Of a stretch of DNA of 64,000 nucleotides, positions 38,001 to 50,000 are shown in pieces. Origin of the DNA: Lanius collurio (taxonomy: Eukaryota > Chordata > Aves > Passeriformes > Laniidae); NCBI GenBank assembly GCA_020086605.1, contig JACBWW010000048.1, forward strand, positions 886,398 through 950,397, read 5' to 3'. A program made the translations under genes and the position numbers. Within the stretch, counting starts at the first letter, position 1. Each line of letters opens with the position of its first letter. The notes under the pieces were generated by a model. The model was not told where the DNA came from. It did no database searches and saw nothing but the letters and a program-made list of their open reading frames with translations.

Positions 38001-41000
38001 AAATATCAAATTAAAGAAAAATGCTCATTAAAATGCCTGAAAAGACAAACAGATAAGCCTCTTGACTTCTTCCTAAGTTCACATACGAAGCACACAGTTC
38101 AAGACTCGCTAAATAAATAGTGCAGTAAAATAGAGGAATTCTGTTTTTGAGGATCAGCTTGACCAAAGAAATTGTGGATGCTCTATCATTGGATGTGTTC
38201 AAGCCCAGGCTGGGTGGGGCTTTAAGCAACCTGGTCTAGTGAAAACTGTCTGGGCCCATGGCAGTGGGGATAGATCTAGGTAGGCTTTCAAGGGCCCTTC
38301 CACCCCAAACCATCCTCTAATTCTATGACTGTCCTGCACTATTACAGGAACTCTGTACACTATTAACTAAATGTTGCTACTTAAACATGTCTTTAATTCC
38401 ATCCCTACTCTGAATTAACTAATAAATAAAATGCATACTTGAGCTCCTTAGTCTGCAGATCAATAGGATCATGAGTTTCACTGTCCATGTGGAAACGAAC
38501 TTCAGGTGATGCAAGTGTCAAGGCTCTGGAAGACATTAAGTGGTATTAAAAAATTACAGTAAAACAGACAGAGCAGCTGAGCTGCAAGCCTGTAACATCA
38601 TCTGGGGCTATCATGACACTATAATTTAAATTTAGCAGAAATTAAAAATAAAATTGTGGAATTAATGTTCAAATTTGCAGGAAATGTCATGCAAATACAC
38701 ACCACTGAAGCTCCTAAAATTTCAAACACTACTCCTCTAGTTGTGTTTTTATGACTCTATGAGATCTATATTGATTGATCTTGTGGAGAAAAAGTTAATA
38801 TCCCAAGTTTATATTTTTTGGGAAATAAATATAGGCGTTCTTATACAAATCAAAGTGGCAAAATACTTCTCTTTGACAAGATTTTCACTAGAAAAATGGA
38901 CACACAATCACTATATATTTTGAAAGCAAGAACAGTCAGAAAGAATGGTGGGGGAAAAGGTAACAGGTACACTGCATGGCTTACCCATTATCAATTCTTT
39001 TCTTCTTCAGAATTTTTGCTAATCTGTTTAGTCCACGTAGGCTGGTAGTAATTGCATCATTCATAGTTGCTGAATCAATTCTCATCTGTGCTTCAGCATA
39101 TGTAAGAGAAGCCTTGAAGAGGTTAAGAAAAAACAGACATCATGATACATAATTGCATACTCTAAAAAGAAAACCATTAGTTCATTCTTTCTTGCAAAAA
39201 GTGCAGCTTGCTGTCATAACTTGGTTCACAGTTATACAAAGCTTTACATTCAATACCTAAATGTCTGTTATTCACAAAGAATAATGGACATATGAGGACA
39301 GATCTACGCAAGATATTAAGATATAAGGCATTTACAGTGGGGTAGTTTTTTGCTAATGTATTTTAAACATTAGAGGTCTATTTTTCAGAAATGTATTAAA
39401 CATCTACAGAACCCACTGAATTTAACTGACTAGCTGGTAGGTATCAGCCATGTCCTATATATATCACACACAGAGTGACTGCACACAAACACTGCAGCCT
39501 TAGAGGTTGAGGACACGAGAGAATCAAACATTTTCTTTATTTTTAGTATTTCAGTACCATTTTCTAATTCTAATAAAATATAAATCATTAATCAGAAAGA
39601 AAACTTAATAATATGTTTTCATAATACAGTTTACAGCTTTTTTTTTCAGAATTATAGTAATATTTACATGACTAACCTTGGAATTAATAACACTCTTTGT
39701 AAATCTAGTTTTTAGAATCTCAGCCTTATGGTTCATCTCCCATATGCATGAAAATGCAAGCCTATGGGAGAGAGAGAGAGAAGGAGGGGAAAATCTGTTA
39801 ATATCCATACATAACCATCTGTAGTTCCTTGCCAGGATTATAGTACAGATCATATACATATACCTGTCCACATTAGATCTCAGGGAGCATAAGTTGGAAC
39901 TAAGTAGCTCTGGAACCATATCAATCCTCTGCAAAGTAAAGAATAAAAATGAGTACTTTATAAGTTAGTATTTTACCTTCCTGATTTTCAATATAATAAA
40001 AGCTTGAAGATAATTTTTTTTTGACAAGAAAGCTCAGATTTCTGAAAGAAAAGTAAGCCACTTTAAGAAAATTCATTCCAAGATTCATTTTAATTATCAT
40101 CTTTTTAGTAACAGTGATTTCTGAAAAGAAATCATGGTCTGGAAGAAGCAAACAGGACTAAGTCCACAGTGTTAATTAACACAAATCACAGGAACCTTCA
40201 GAGATTTAGGTACTGCAAAAAAAGCAGAACACCAATGGAAAAGGCAAAACCAGGCCACTTCTGCAATTTCCTATTGGAATTAAAACAGTATTCCAGTTTC
40301 AGAAGCACCAGCTAATAATGCTTCAAACCAGAGTTGAATGGGATATTGTCCAGATAATGGATTTTAAAAGATAAAATCAAAATAAAATTGTCTTTGACAA
40401 ATTGTCTACTTTTATTTTTTTTTCTCCTTAGTTCAGAGATGTCTGCATTCCAAAGAATTAAAAGAGGAAAGCAATGTAAAGCCAACTCTTTAATTATACA
40501 AGAAGCTGTAGAAAACAATTACTTTTTCACACAGATATACTGTTGTTCCTCTTTTTACTGACTCCTCATCCAAAGCATTTCCTGGGCGAATAAAATGACT
40601 GACATCTGCAATATGTACACCGACCTAGAAAAAACAAGCATCACATTATGCACCTCATGAAACAGTTTTCAGAGTGAAATAAACTTTCCCACATTTTTAT
40701 AAACCAATTTATCCATTCCCAGTTCCTTTCAGCAGCTCCCATATTTCATATTAAGAATAATTAAAAACTATCATATTAAAAAAAAAGAACAGTCACATCA
40801 ATTATTCAAAAAAAGAGCATTTGTACATTTAGGGGAAAGTTATATTCACTACCAGTGCAACTCTTTTTTGCTTGAGGGCTCAAACAACCACCTTCATGTT
40901 CTTCAGGACTCACTGGAAGTATGTTTTTGCTTTTCTCTTTGCTAGACCTTCCACTCTGGCACAACCTGCTATTACAATTCTAAATTAATTTCTAAAGAAG

Positions 41001-44000
41001 ACAATCTGACTAAATCAGATATAAGGGGGTAAAGAGCTGGTGTTAAGCCTGTAGCTTTTAACTGCCTTTTTTTTTAATTAAAACATTAATTCCACAGGCA
41101 TTACAGCAGTATATTAGGTTTTCTATGATAGTTCCTTATACTAGCTGTAAATATCCTTGTTTATAAAACTCAGTAAAAGCAGTAAATAAATTTTATGTTA
41201 AATTCTCATCCTAAATGAAGATAAAGCAGGGTGAATTTAGAAGACAATAAATTCCCACTTTTGACACTGACCTAATGCAAATCAACTCCTTTTATTACCA
41301 TCTGGCAGCTGTGCAAACACTATTAATTTATTTATAACATCTGGAGCTTTGCACGTCATTTACCTCTACTGCACTGTTTGTAAAATAAAGGAAGAAGAAA
41401 ATAAATAAATGACTGGATTGATACAATACCTCTAAATTTCCATTCTCCATTTCTCTACAATGTAATGCATCATCAATATCTGTACATCCAGGAGGATCAA
41501 CACTACAAACATTCAGATGCCTTAAGTCCTCCCTGTGTTTCATATCCTGAAATTTAAAAGAAGCAAAAAGTTGTTTTCAAGAACACCCTCCTTTTCATAG
41601 TAAAAATAATCATTTGAGAAAGGCACATTATATAAGATTTTCCCAAGCAATGAAGTATTTTCAGAATGTTTGTTTTGTTTTAGTAATTATTTCTGTTTGT
41701 TTAGGACAAGATCAAAACAGATATGCAGAAACTACAATGATAAAAAAAAATCCACAGAAGATTAAGTACTAAATTTTTTTTTTGTGTTTACAGAAGTGAG
41801 AAAGAGACTCAGAATACAAACATAGTTTTAGCATGATCTTAGAATTAGCAGGACCAGGAATGAAGACTTTTTTAAGTGAAATTTTGACTGACTTGTCTTG
41901 GATATGACTGCTCTTACGTCTAGCTTTCTATGGCTTAGACGTCTAGATAGTTGAAAAGAACTGCACACTTTAGAAGTATCTACCCTTGCAAAATGGCTAC
42001 AAAAAGATCTCTTAGACTAGACAACTGACTTTAAGAGAGTTAATTTACACAACGACCCCTCGTGTTTCCACATTCAGAAAAAAAAAGAAAAAAAGGAGTA
42101 GGTAGTAAACTACAATAGAAGTAGCCAATCTCCAGGAGATTAAAATGCAAACCCAAAAATGCCCAACTCAAATTAAAAAATGTCATGCTCAAATTGTTTC
42201 CTAATGACATTTTCCCATAACTTCTAAAGCAACCATTTCCTGTATTTTACATTTTACTGTGGAAAATGTAAAATTCACTAACTGTATTTAAATGAGTAAT
42301 TCTGCAAACACAAATTTATGTTTCTTTAACTACTGTATTACAGCAGAAATATATTAGTCTCCCTGCCTCATATTAATTGGGATGACACACAGTCTGCCAT
42401 ATTTGGTTACAAAGCTATTTTGCAAGATGAAAAACTCTTAGGGATGATTGTATAATTGTTGGAATTGCAGTCTCTCTCCTTTGCAGAAAACCTTCTTTCA
42501 TCTTTTTATTCTTAAACAAAACCTGCAGTATCATCTTTATCTTAAAATATTTATCCTCAACAAATGCAGTTTTAGCCAAAATGCAAAAACTTGAAGAGGT
42601 CTTATTTTCATTGGAAATCCAGCTGAAAGTTCACACTAAGACAGAAGGGTCCTGGACAACATTTCTCATGGTGCATTGGGATATTCAAGAATGTCACAGT
42701 TTGCATTGAAGGGGAAGGCACAGTAATAACCACAATAACTTACAAATTATTACCTCTTCACTAATGCTCCATGGCATTTTTGGAAGGAAACTAAGGACAG
42801 CCTGGGAAAAAGCCTGGTGAGGGACATCATGTTCAAGCAGAAGAACTTCTGTCTCTGTCTCTTTATCTCCAGCACTTCCCAAATTCTTCACAAAATGACC
42901 CTGAGGAATAATATAGGTACACACACAGACACATATCAAGCAATATCATTTGTCCAAAAATAAGTATTTGAGAACATTAACCCTTAGGTTATTCTTATAT
43001 TAAACTACACAGTAGGAGCAATCTTTTTAAATTCAGTTAACTTTCTCACCTTTAAGAGAAATTTAATTTTAAACATTTATTTGATTCTCTAAGTTTGAAA
43101 CAAGTCCATCCCCCTCTTTTCTTAAAGTGGCTCTAAATTCTTCACAATTAAGACTCCAAAAATTATAAATGTGAAATCATTTTTGCAGGAAGGAAAAACC
43201 ACTACTGCAAAAACAGCAGAACTAATACACTCTCATTTCTCTATGGGTTTGCCTCGTGCCACACATCTTGCATCCTAATACCACATCAACTCTACCTTAT
43301 TCCTCACTTCTCTGCAGTACTGCTGACTTTCTCTTAATGCTTCTTCAATATATTCCATGTTCCCCATATTTCTCTAAACTAGCAGAAGAGACCTGTGCTC
43401 TGCTTCATTACAAGCTGTGTATTCCCATACGAGCCACTGGAAGACTTCAAACCCTGGCTAGTGTTCAACACAAATGGAAGCAGGGTCCTCAGTTTCTCAT
43501 AGAGCCTTCACTACTTTACACTGAACTTTTACCTACTTTTAACCTACTGGCAATTTGATTGCATTTGGTGCATTTGTCAAATACCTGCTAGGACAGTGAT
43601 TGGTACGCATGAATGAGCAAACTCAGACCAAAGATTCACATTTCTAGGAATGCAGACTAAAGCAAGGCTGTCCTTAGTCTATATAAAGCACCTTAAGTAC
43701 CACATACATGTTCAATGCAGAACTGGATGAGTAAGCTTTTTAACTATAACCCCATAACTGCTGGTAAGACCAATTGAAATCATTTAGGGACTTCCTTAAT
43801 TTGCACCATCAAATGGCACTCAAAAGAATTCAAACTTCATGTCAACGCTGTTTGCAGTTACTCAGTGTTGCAGATAATAATTATTTTACCTAAGAAACAC
43901 AAAAAGACAGTTCAAAGTTCAGAAGAAAATGCTAAACTTACATTCGGATACCTGGAATTCCTGGGCCAACCGTCAATAGCAACAATTATTCTTTGCCCTT

Positions 44001-47000
44001 CCAATGTATCTGCTTGTCTGGTTTCTATTCGAATGCGAGGAATTCTGCGATCAGCTGGTGTAAACAAATGGCGTCTTGCCTATTAGCAACCAGAAAAAGG
44101 AACGATTGATTTCCAATTCAAGAAAAAAAAAAAACAACTCTGCACTTATTTTAAATGGATTATTTCCTCACCTCTTTGATCTGTGACTTGGAAAGCATCC
44201 CGCAATATGGCCGCCAGTTTCGTTTTATAATGCCCACTACTCTTCCTGTAGGCCTCAGTATGTCCTTGTTAACTGAAGCCTTCAGCTGATAGAACACAGG
44301 TTAAAAATACAGAACTGTTTGAACTCATGTTTAACTACAGTAGAGGACTTAAAACCTTAGTAGCAACATTTTGTAACTCATTTTAGGGACATAAATTCTA
44401 TTATGACTTCATAAATAGAACCTCCTGCGCCTTCCCTGTGCTTTGCATGACTTTTAATATTTTCAGTATGTGACATGACTACTTAGCTATGAGTTAGCAG
44501 AGACAGTGGGAGAAGACAGCGTTCTCAAGATTTTTTCCTGCTGTTCATCATTTTTCTGAAATTATGTCCATTAAGAAAACCCAAACAAATAACATTTTCC
44601 ATGTTATTTTACAACCTATTATCTTAATTTTTTGGAGTCCTTTTACGCCGCCTGAAAATTCTCCAGTAATTTTCCACACTCATTAAAAAACATTCCCATG
44701 AAATTCAGTGGAAAGATAATTTTTAAGGAATTATATTCTTGTACAGGGCATACATGAGTGTGCACTGCATGTACATTAAGTGGAATTACTGAAAAACCCA
44801 AAAATATTTTACAACAGGTTCCAAATGTATTGCATATAAAAGGTGACTCAAAATGATACAACACCTGCTCCTACTCTAACAAATCCTAATCTGCACATCA
44901 GTATATAAAGATTTACATTATTACATGACTACCATTCAGTAACTTTCGGATTTATCAAGCTTAATAAAGTGGGAATTTCTAGCAGAGACTAATTAAAAAG
45001 ATCCATTTTATCCACCATCATGTATTTAACATAACTGTACAATTCCAGTTAAGTTTTATAATTTCTGTATTCACATTTTTTAAAGAGGATATATAAATCT
45101 AAAGCCTAACACTGTCAGAGTACCACAGATTTCATCTCTTTCGTAACATCACAGTTAAGAAAACATTTTTCTTTCATACAATGTTTTCTTTCTCCTCTTC
45201 ATTTTCAATATCTTCTTCATTCTGGCCATCATCTTGCAATACCATGGAGGATGGAGCCACCCATTCATCTTTTGCCAACAGCTCCACGGCTACAATATCT
45301 TCATGAATTGCTCGGTTTAAATGTTTCAGTCCCTGTACAATTATCTGGATTTTTTAGAAAACAAAATGGAAATGCAAATATTCATGATGATGAAAACACC
45401 AAGACCCATATTTAAGGAGTGTAACAGAAGAGTAAGTATGAGTATGACAGGCTCTACATTCCAAAGAACATTTTAAAGTATGTTTGTGATGCAGTTTTTT
45501 CCTCTGCCAAGGTTTCTTACAGTACAGATGATCTTATTTCAAGATTCCAATTGCTTCTATACGAAATATGTTTTCCCCTGGTTTCTGCAGGTTTAATTAA
45601 ATCAGACAATCCTATTTTTGCAGGATAGGGTATTCCACATACTACTGAGAAAGAGGAATAAAAGAGAGACAAGAGAAGTACCTCCAGCTGCCACAAATAC
45701 GGAGGGAGGAAACAACTGCCACTGCTTGGAAACAGCATCTATACATCTGCACCAACTAAAAATCTAGCAGGTAGACAGATGGAGTAACTGCTGGGTGGGA
45801 AACAGCCCATCTACTCCTCACCAAACAGGAAAACAGCAGGGGAAACAAAACAGGAGAACCCTGGAAGGGCTCATGACTGTTTTTTTCTGAAAATCCTCCT
45901 ACACACTTGTTCCTGTGTCTTTCACCATACATTTCAAACTGATTTTAAAAGCTGTTATGAGTCAACTGAAAAACTATTAACAACCAGGACTCATCTTTAT
46001 TTTCCCAATTACTTTATCAAACTGTAATTTTAATACATAATTCTTTTTTCAGAAAGAGCACAGTCAGCATTTCAGCAGTCTATATCCATACAAATAAAAA
46101 ATGCAAACATTTCAAAAACATTAGAAAAAACCAGAAGAGTAAAAAATTGCTAATATGCTCCATTTTAACATATGTCACCACAAAAGAATTAAATTTTAAG
46201 TCATTACTAAGGCTAGTTAAAGTTTACAGCATGGAGGTAAAATGAAAACTCACCTCTTTATTTTCTTCAGCATCTCCATGAACCCAAACAGTAGCTTCAA
46301 GATAATTCTCTCTGCTTGCCCTGTAAGTTCCTTGGAGGTAAATACCAGATTTTATTCCTTGTTGCAATTTGCTAAGAGGAATATGTTCTGGGAATATTAT
46401 TTTTCCACCTTCTATTTCTTTCTTTAGGAAAAAAGAAAAAAAGGAGAGGAAATTTTCAGTATTTTAGATTCATGGTAATTTCAAAACCAAGCTCAGGAAC
46501 ATGACGCACTCAAGCTGACAAACTCCCTAATTGTAACTGCGTGTAGGTATGAATACACACAGTAATGAAAAATTGTTATTAAGCACTACTTTCCCTAATG
46601 AATCAGCAAAAGCATAAAAACATGGCAATTCTAGAAAATTTTCCTGTTTTCCTGCACTTACTTAAAAACATGGATAATTTTATGTTGTTTTGGATATAGT
46701 GACTAAATAGACACTTAACAAAGATTAGCATAGCAAAGAGTATGGTGCAGAGTGTATATACTCTAAGCTATAGGAAACATGATGAAAATACATTACTGTG
46801 ACTAAACTTCGGAGCAGTCAGACAATTGCTTACACCTGAATGATCTACAGTTAACTGCTGAGAACACCTGAGCCCTCCACTTTCTTCCCACTCTTGCATA
46901 GAGCTCTATTCTGTTAAAACTAACTCTGATGAAATTAACTTTCCTGGTTTTGTGGTAAGTGTTCAGTTTTATCAGTTGTAGGTCAATATATAAGTCTTTG

Positions 47001-50000
47001 TGTTTATTCTGAAAAACACAAAGCACAAGGAAGTAGAAGAGGATGTAGCTCAACTCTGAGCTGCAGCCTGCATTTATGTCAGCTTCATTAATCAGCAAAT
47101 GAAAATGTTATTGATCAATAACTTAACATAGATTTTCCAGCAGACGCGAAGCAAAGATCTAAATGGTTTGCAATATATTTTGTTTTTATTTTGTTAAAAT
47201 TATTTCTCATATTTATACACTTTATTTAACCAACTGTTACTATTCTCACCTTCACAACAGTTATCTAAAGCAACTGGCTTTTTACAGATAACAAGATACA
47301 TACTAAGAGGTATATAAGCAGAACTGAAAATGGCTGCAATATTTCCTTTTTACTTTTCAGTTGTCAAAAAGTTAAATTGCCAAAATGGTAATAAAGTCCA
47401 GACTCCTTGTACTCTAAACTGATGCCAGTACCCTGACACACAGAATACAATATTATACTGCAAGCCATTTGTGATTAATTTATTTTATAAAAAGAAAATA
47501 AAAACATACCCCTTCATCAGATACACAAGCAAGACGATCTACAAGCTCAGGATTAGCTGTCAAGCTTTTTATATATTCCTCACCTAAAAAAGCACACACA
47601 AATATTTATGTAAGAGATGCACAGGATTTAAGTAAGAAGAGACTTCTCAATTTATTTAAGCAATAAATTAAACATACATACTACTTCACTTACATGTATA
47701 AGCAGTTATCCCTTCCTCCAGAGCTTTCTCTTTATTAGTTCTGTCATTTGTTAAAAAGATAACTTGAATCTTCTCCTCATCCTCTATTTTCTTCAAGTGT
47801 TCATTGTACCATTTCACTGCTACCCGAATGGCTCTGTCATTGCGGTCGTTAGAAGTTTCTCCCCGCTTTTGCTCTATATATGTTTCTCTAAATAAATTTT
47901 AAAAATAAAGGGTGTGTTTGACAAAACAAAACAAATCCCAACATCTATCTGTACTTAAAAAAAAAATCCAGACAAATAAGATCAAGGCTGTTAGGCCAAA
48001 AGAATCATTACTGTACCCATTTTTATAACGTGTAACTCTCCTTAGGCCACTGAAAGGCCAAGAAACAGATAGGTAAAGGAAAACAGGAAGGAAGTGTTCA
48101 TTTCTAATACAACTTCCTCACAGACAATTGAAGAGGTTTGCATTCAAGCTGTTAGAACTATGGATTCAAGATTCCTAGAACTGTGGTACTGCAGTATTGG
48201 AAACTAATTGCAAGCACAAATAAAGGCAAATTAATTGCATCTTCATTTCTTACAGTTTTCTGTCACTAACTTAAGTGATTTTTGAATTATGCTACACACT
48301 AAGCTGACAATATTGATAAAAGCATTGGAATATGTTTAAAAGGGACACTAAAATGGAAAATCAGTATCCTATTGCTCAAGATAATAGTGCTGTCTATAAA
48401 GCTTATTCAATATTCTAACCCCCTTTTCATAACATACATAGACTTATACTAAATATAAACAGAAAAATTCCTGGAACATCAACTATTTCCCAACAGGATG
48501 CCTTAGAAATATACAGTTCTATGACACCAGTCTAATTTTTCTTCCAGTCCACATGTTCCAGTTTTGTTTCCCATTTTCTTTTACCAAGTATCAACAAAAC
48601 TTTGTCATAACCCATTCCACACCTTACCTGTGATGCTCATTGGTGAAAGAATAGAAATGTTTTTCTGGGTTTTGAATCAGGTCCCTAATTCGCTTGTACA
48701 CTGGAGCACTCCGATTCCTGACTTCTTGTAGGACTGTCTGCAGCACAATGACATTCTTAATAACAGGATCTTCAAGGATATCAATCTGAGGAACAAAATG
48801 GATATGAATCAAAATTGGTTTTTAATTCTATCCAATAACAGGACTTGAAATATTTCCTTGGCTAATACACGAAAAGCTAATATGAATACTGAGTGGCACT
48901 ACTTCTGCCTTTTTCACTCACTACTGGGAAATTGAACAGTGTATTAAGTTGCTTTCTCCTCTTGTGGGAAAAAAGGTCAAATAGGATTTTCCAGCCTCTC
49001 TGCGACCTGAAGATAAGGACTTATTCTGAGTTACAATGCATTAATCCCCAATGTGTGCAGGATTCCAAACAAATCTAAGGCCACATGTACGCTACAAATT
49101 TTGCTTACATAAAATGGGTTTCTATAAAATTTACCCTTAGTAAACAAAATGCAACTATGCACAATCTGACAGAAATAATTTACAGGCTGTCTGGCTTTGT
49201 GAGGAATGCAAACCATAAAATGGTACCCAACTACTCTTATATAGCTGAAGTGCCTATGCATGCGTAGGTTTGAGTTCTCCAGAAAAAATCTCACTGTTAA
49301 ACAGAAATTTCAATTTCCATTGAGTCAAATCAACAGGAATTCTGCAAACTCCTCTTTGTTTTTGAAAGACCTTTTTCTTTTTAAGGAATTTCTTTAAATT
49401 TTTCAGCCCTTTTCTTTGTCAACTCCTGATAGCATGTCTGAGAAATGTGCACTAGAGATCCATGTAATCTGTTGGGAGAAAAAGATGCGAGCTTCACTTT
49501 CCAAGCTTGTGGCAAGAAACTGTGCAAACCCACCTGCAAAATCAGACAGTAGTAAGGCTCTAGATGGCATAGCTAAAGGAATTAAAAGCAACACCAGACT
49601 GAGCTTCTGTGAACCTCATGTTTACATGACGTGAAAGATTTAGAGCTGTGTTCATAGGGGAAGACATTCAGTATTATTCAATGCATAAGCTGAACCACCT
49701 GGCCAAGTCTTACTGTGGTAAAACTGTTTCAGTTCCTAGGCAAAACCCTTCCCTACTGTTACCAAGACTTCCTAACCCCCACTTCTCCAGTTCACATCAG
49801 CACACCCAGGCACATCCTTAAGAGCATTCTATAGGACACACAGACAAACTTTACCAACAGACACCAAGCAGTCCATTTATAAGAGTCTGAAAACATCCCC
49901 TTGACCTGCTATTTAGGGATGAAAATCCTTACAACTTTTGGGATCTCTGCTGAAACACACAAGTGTTGTGCCTCTGTCCAGAGTACTCCATGTTAGGAGT

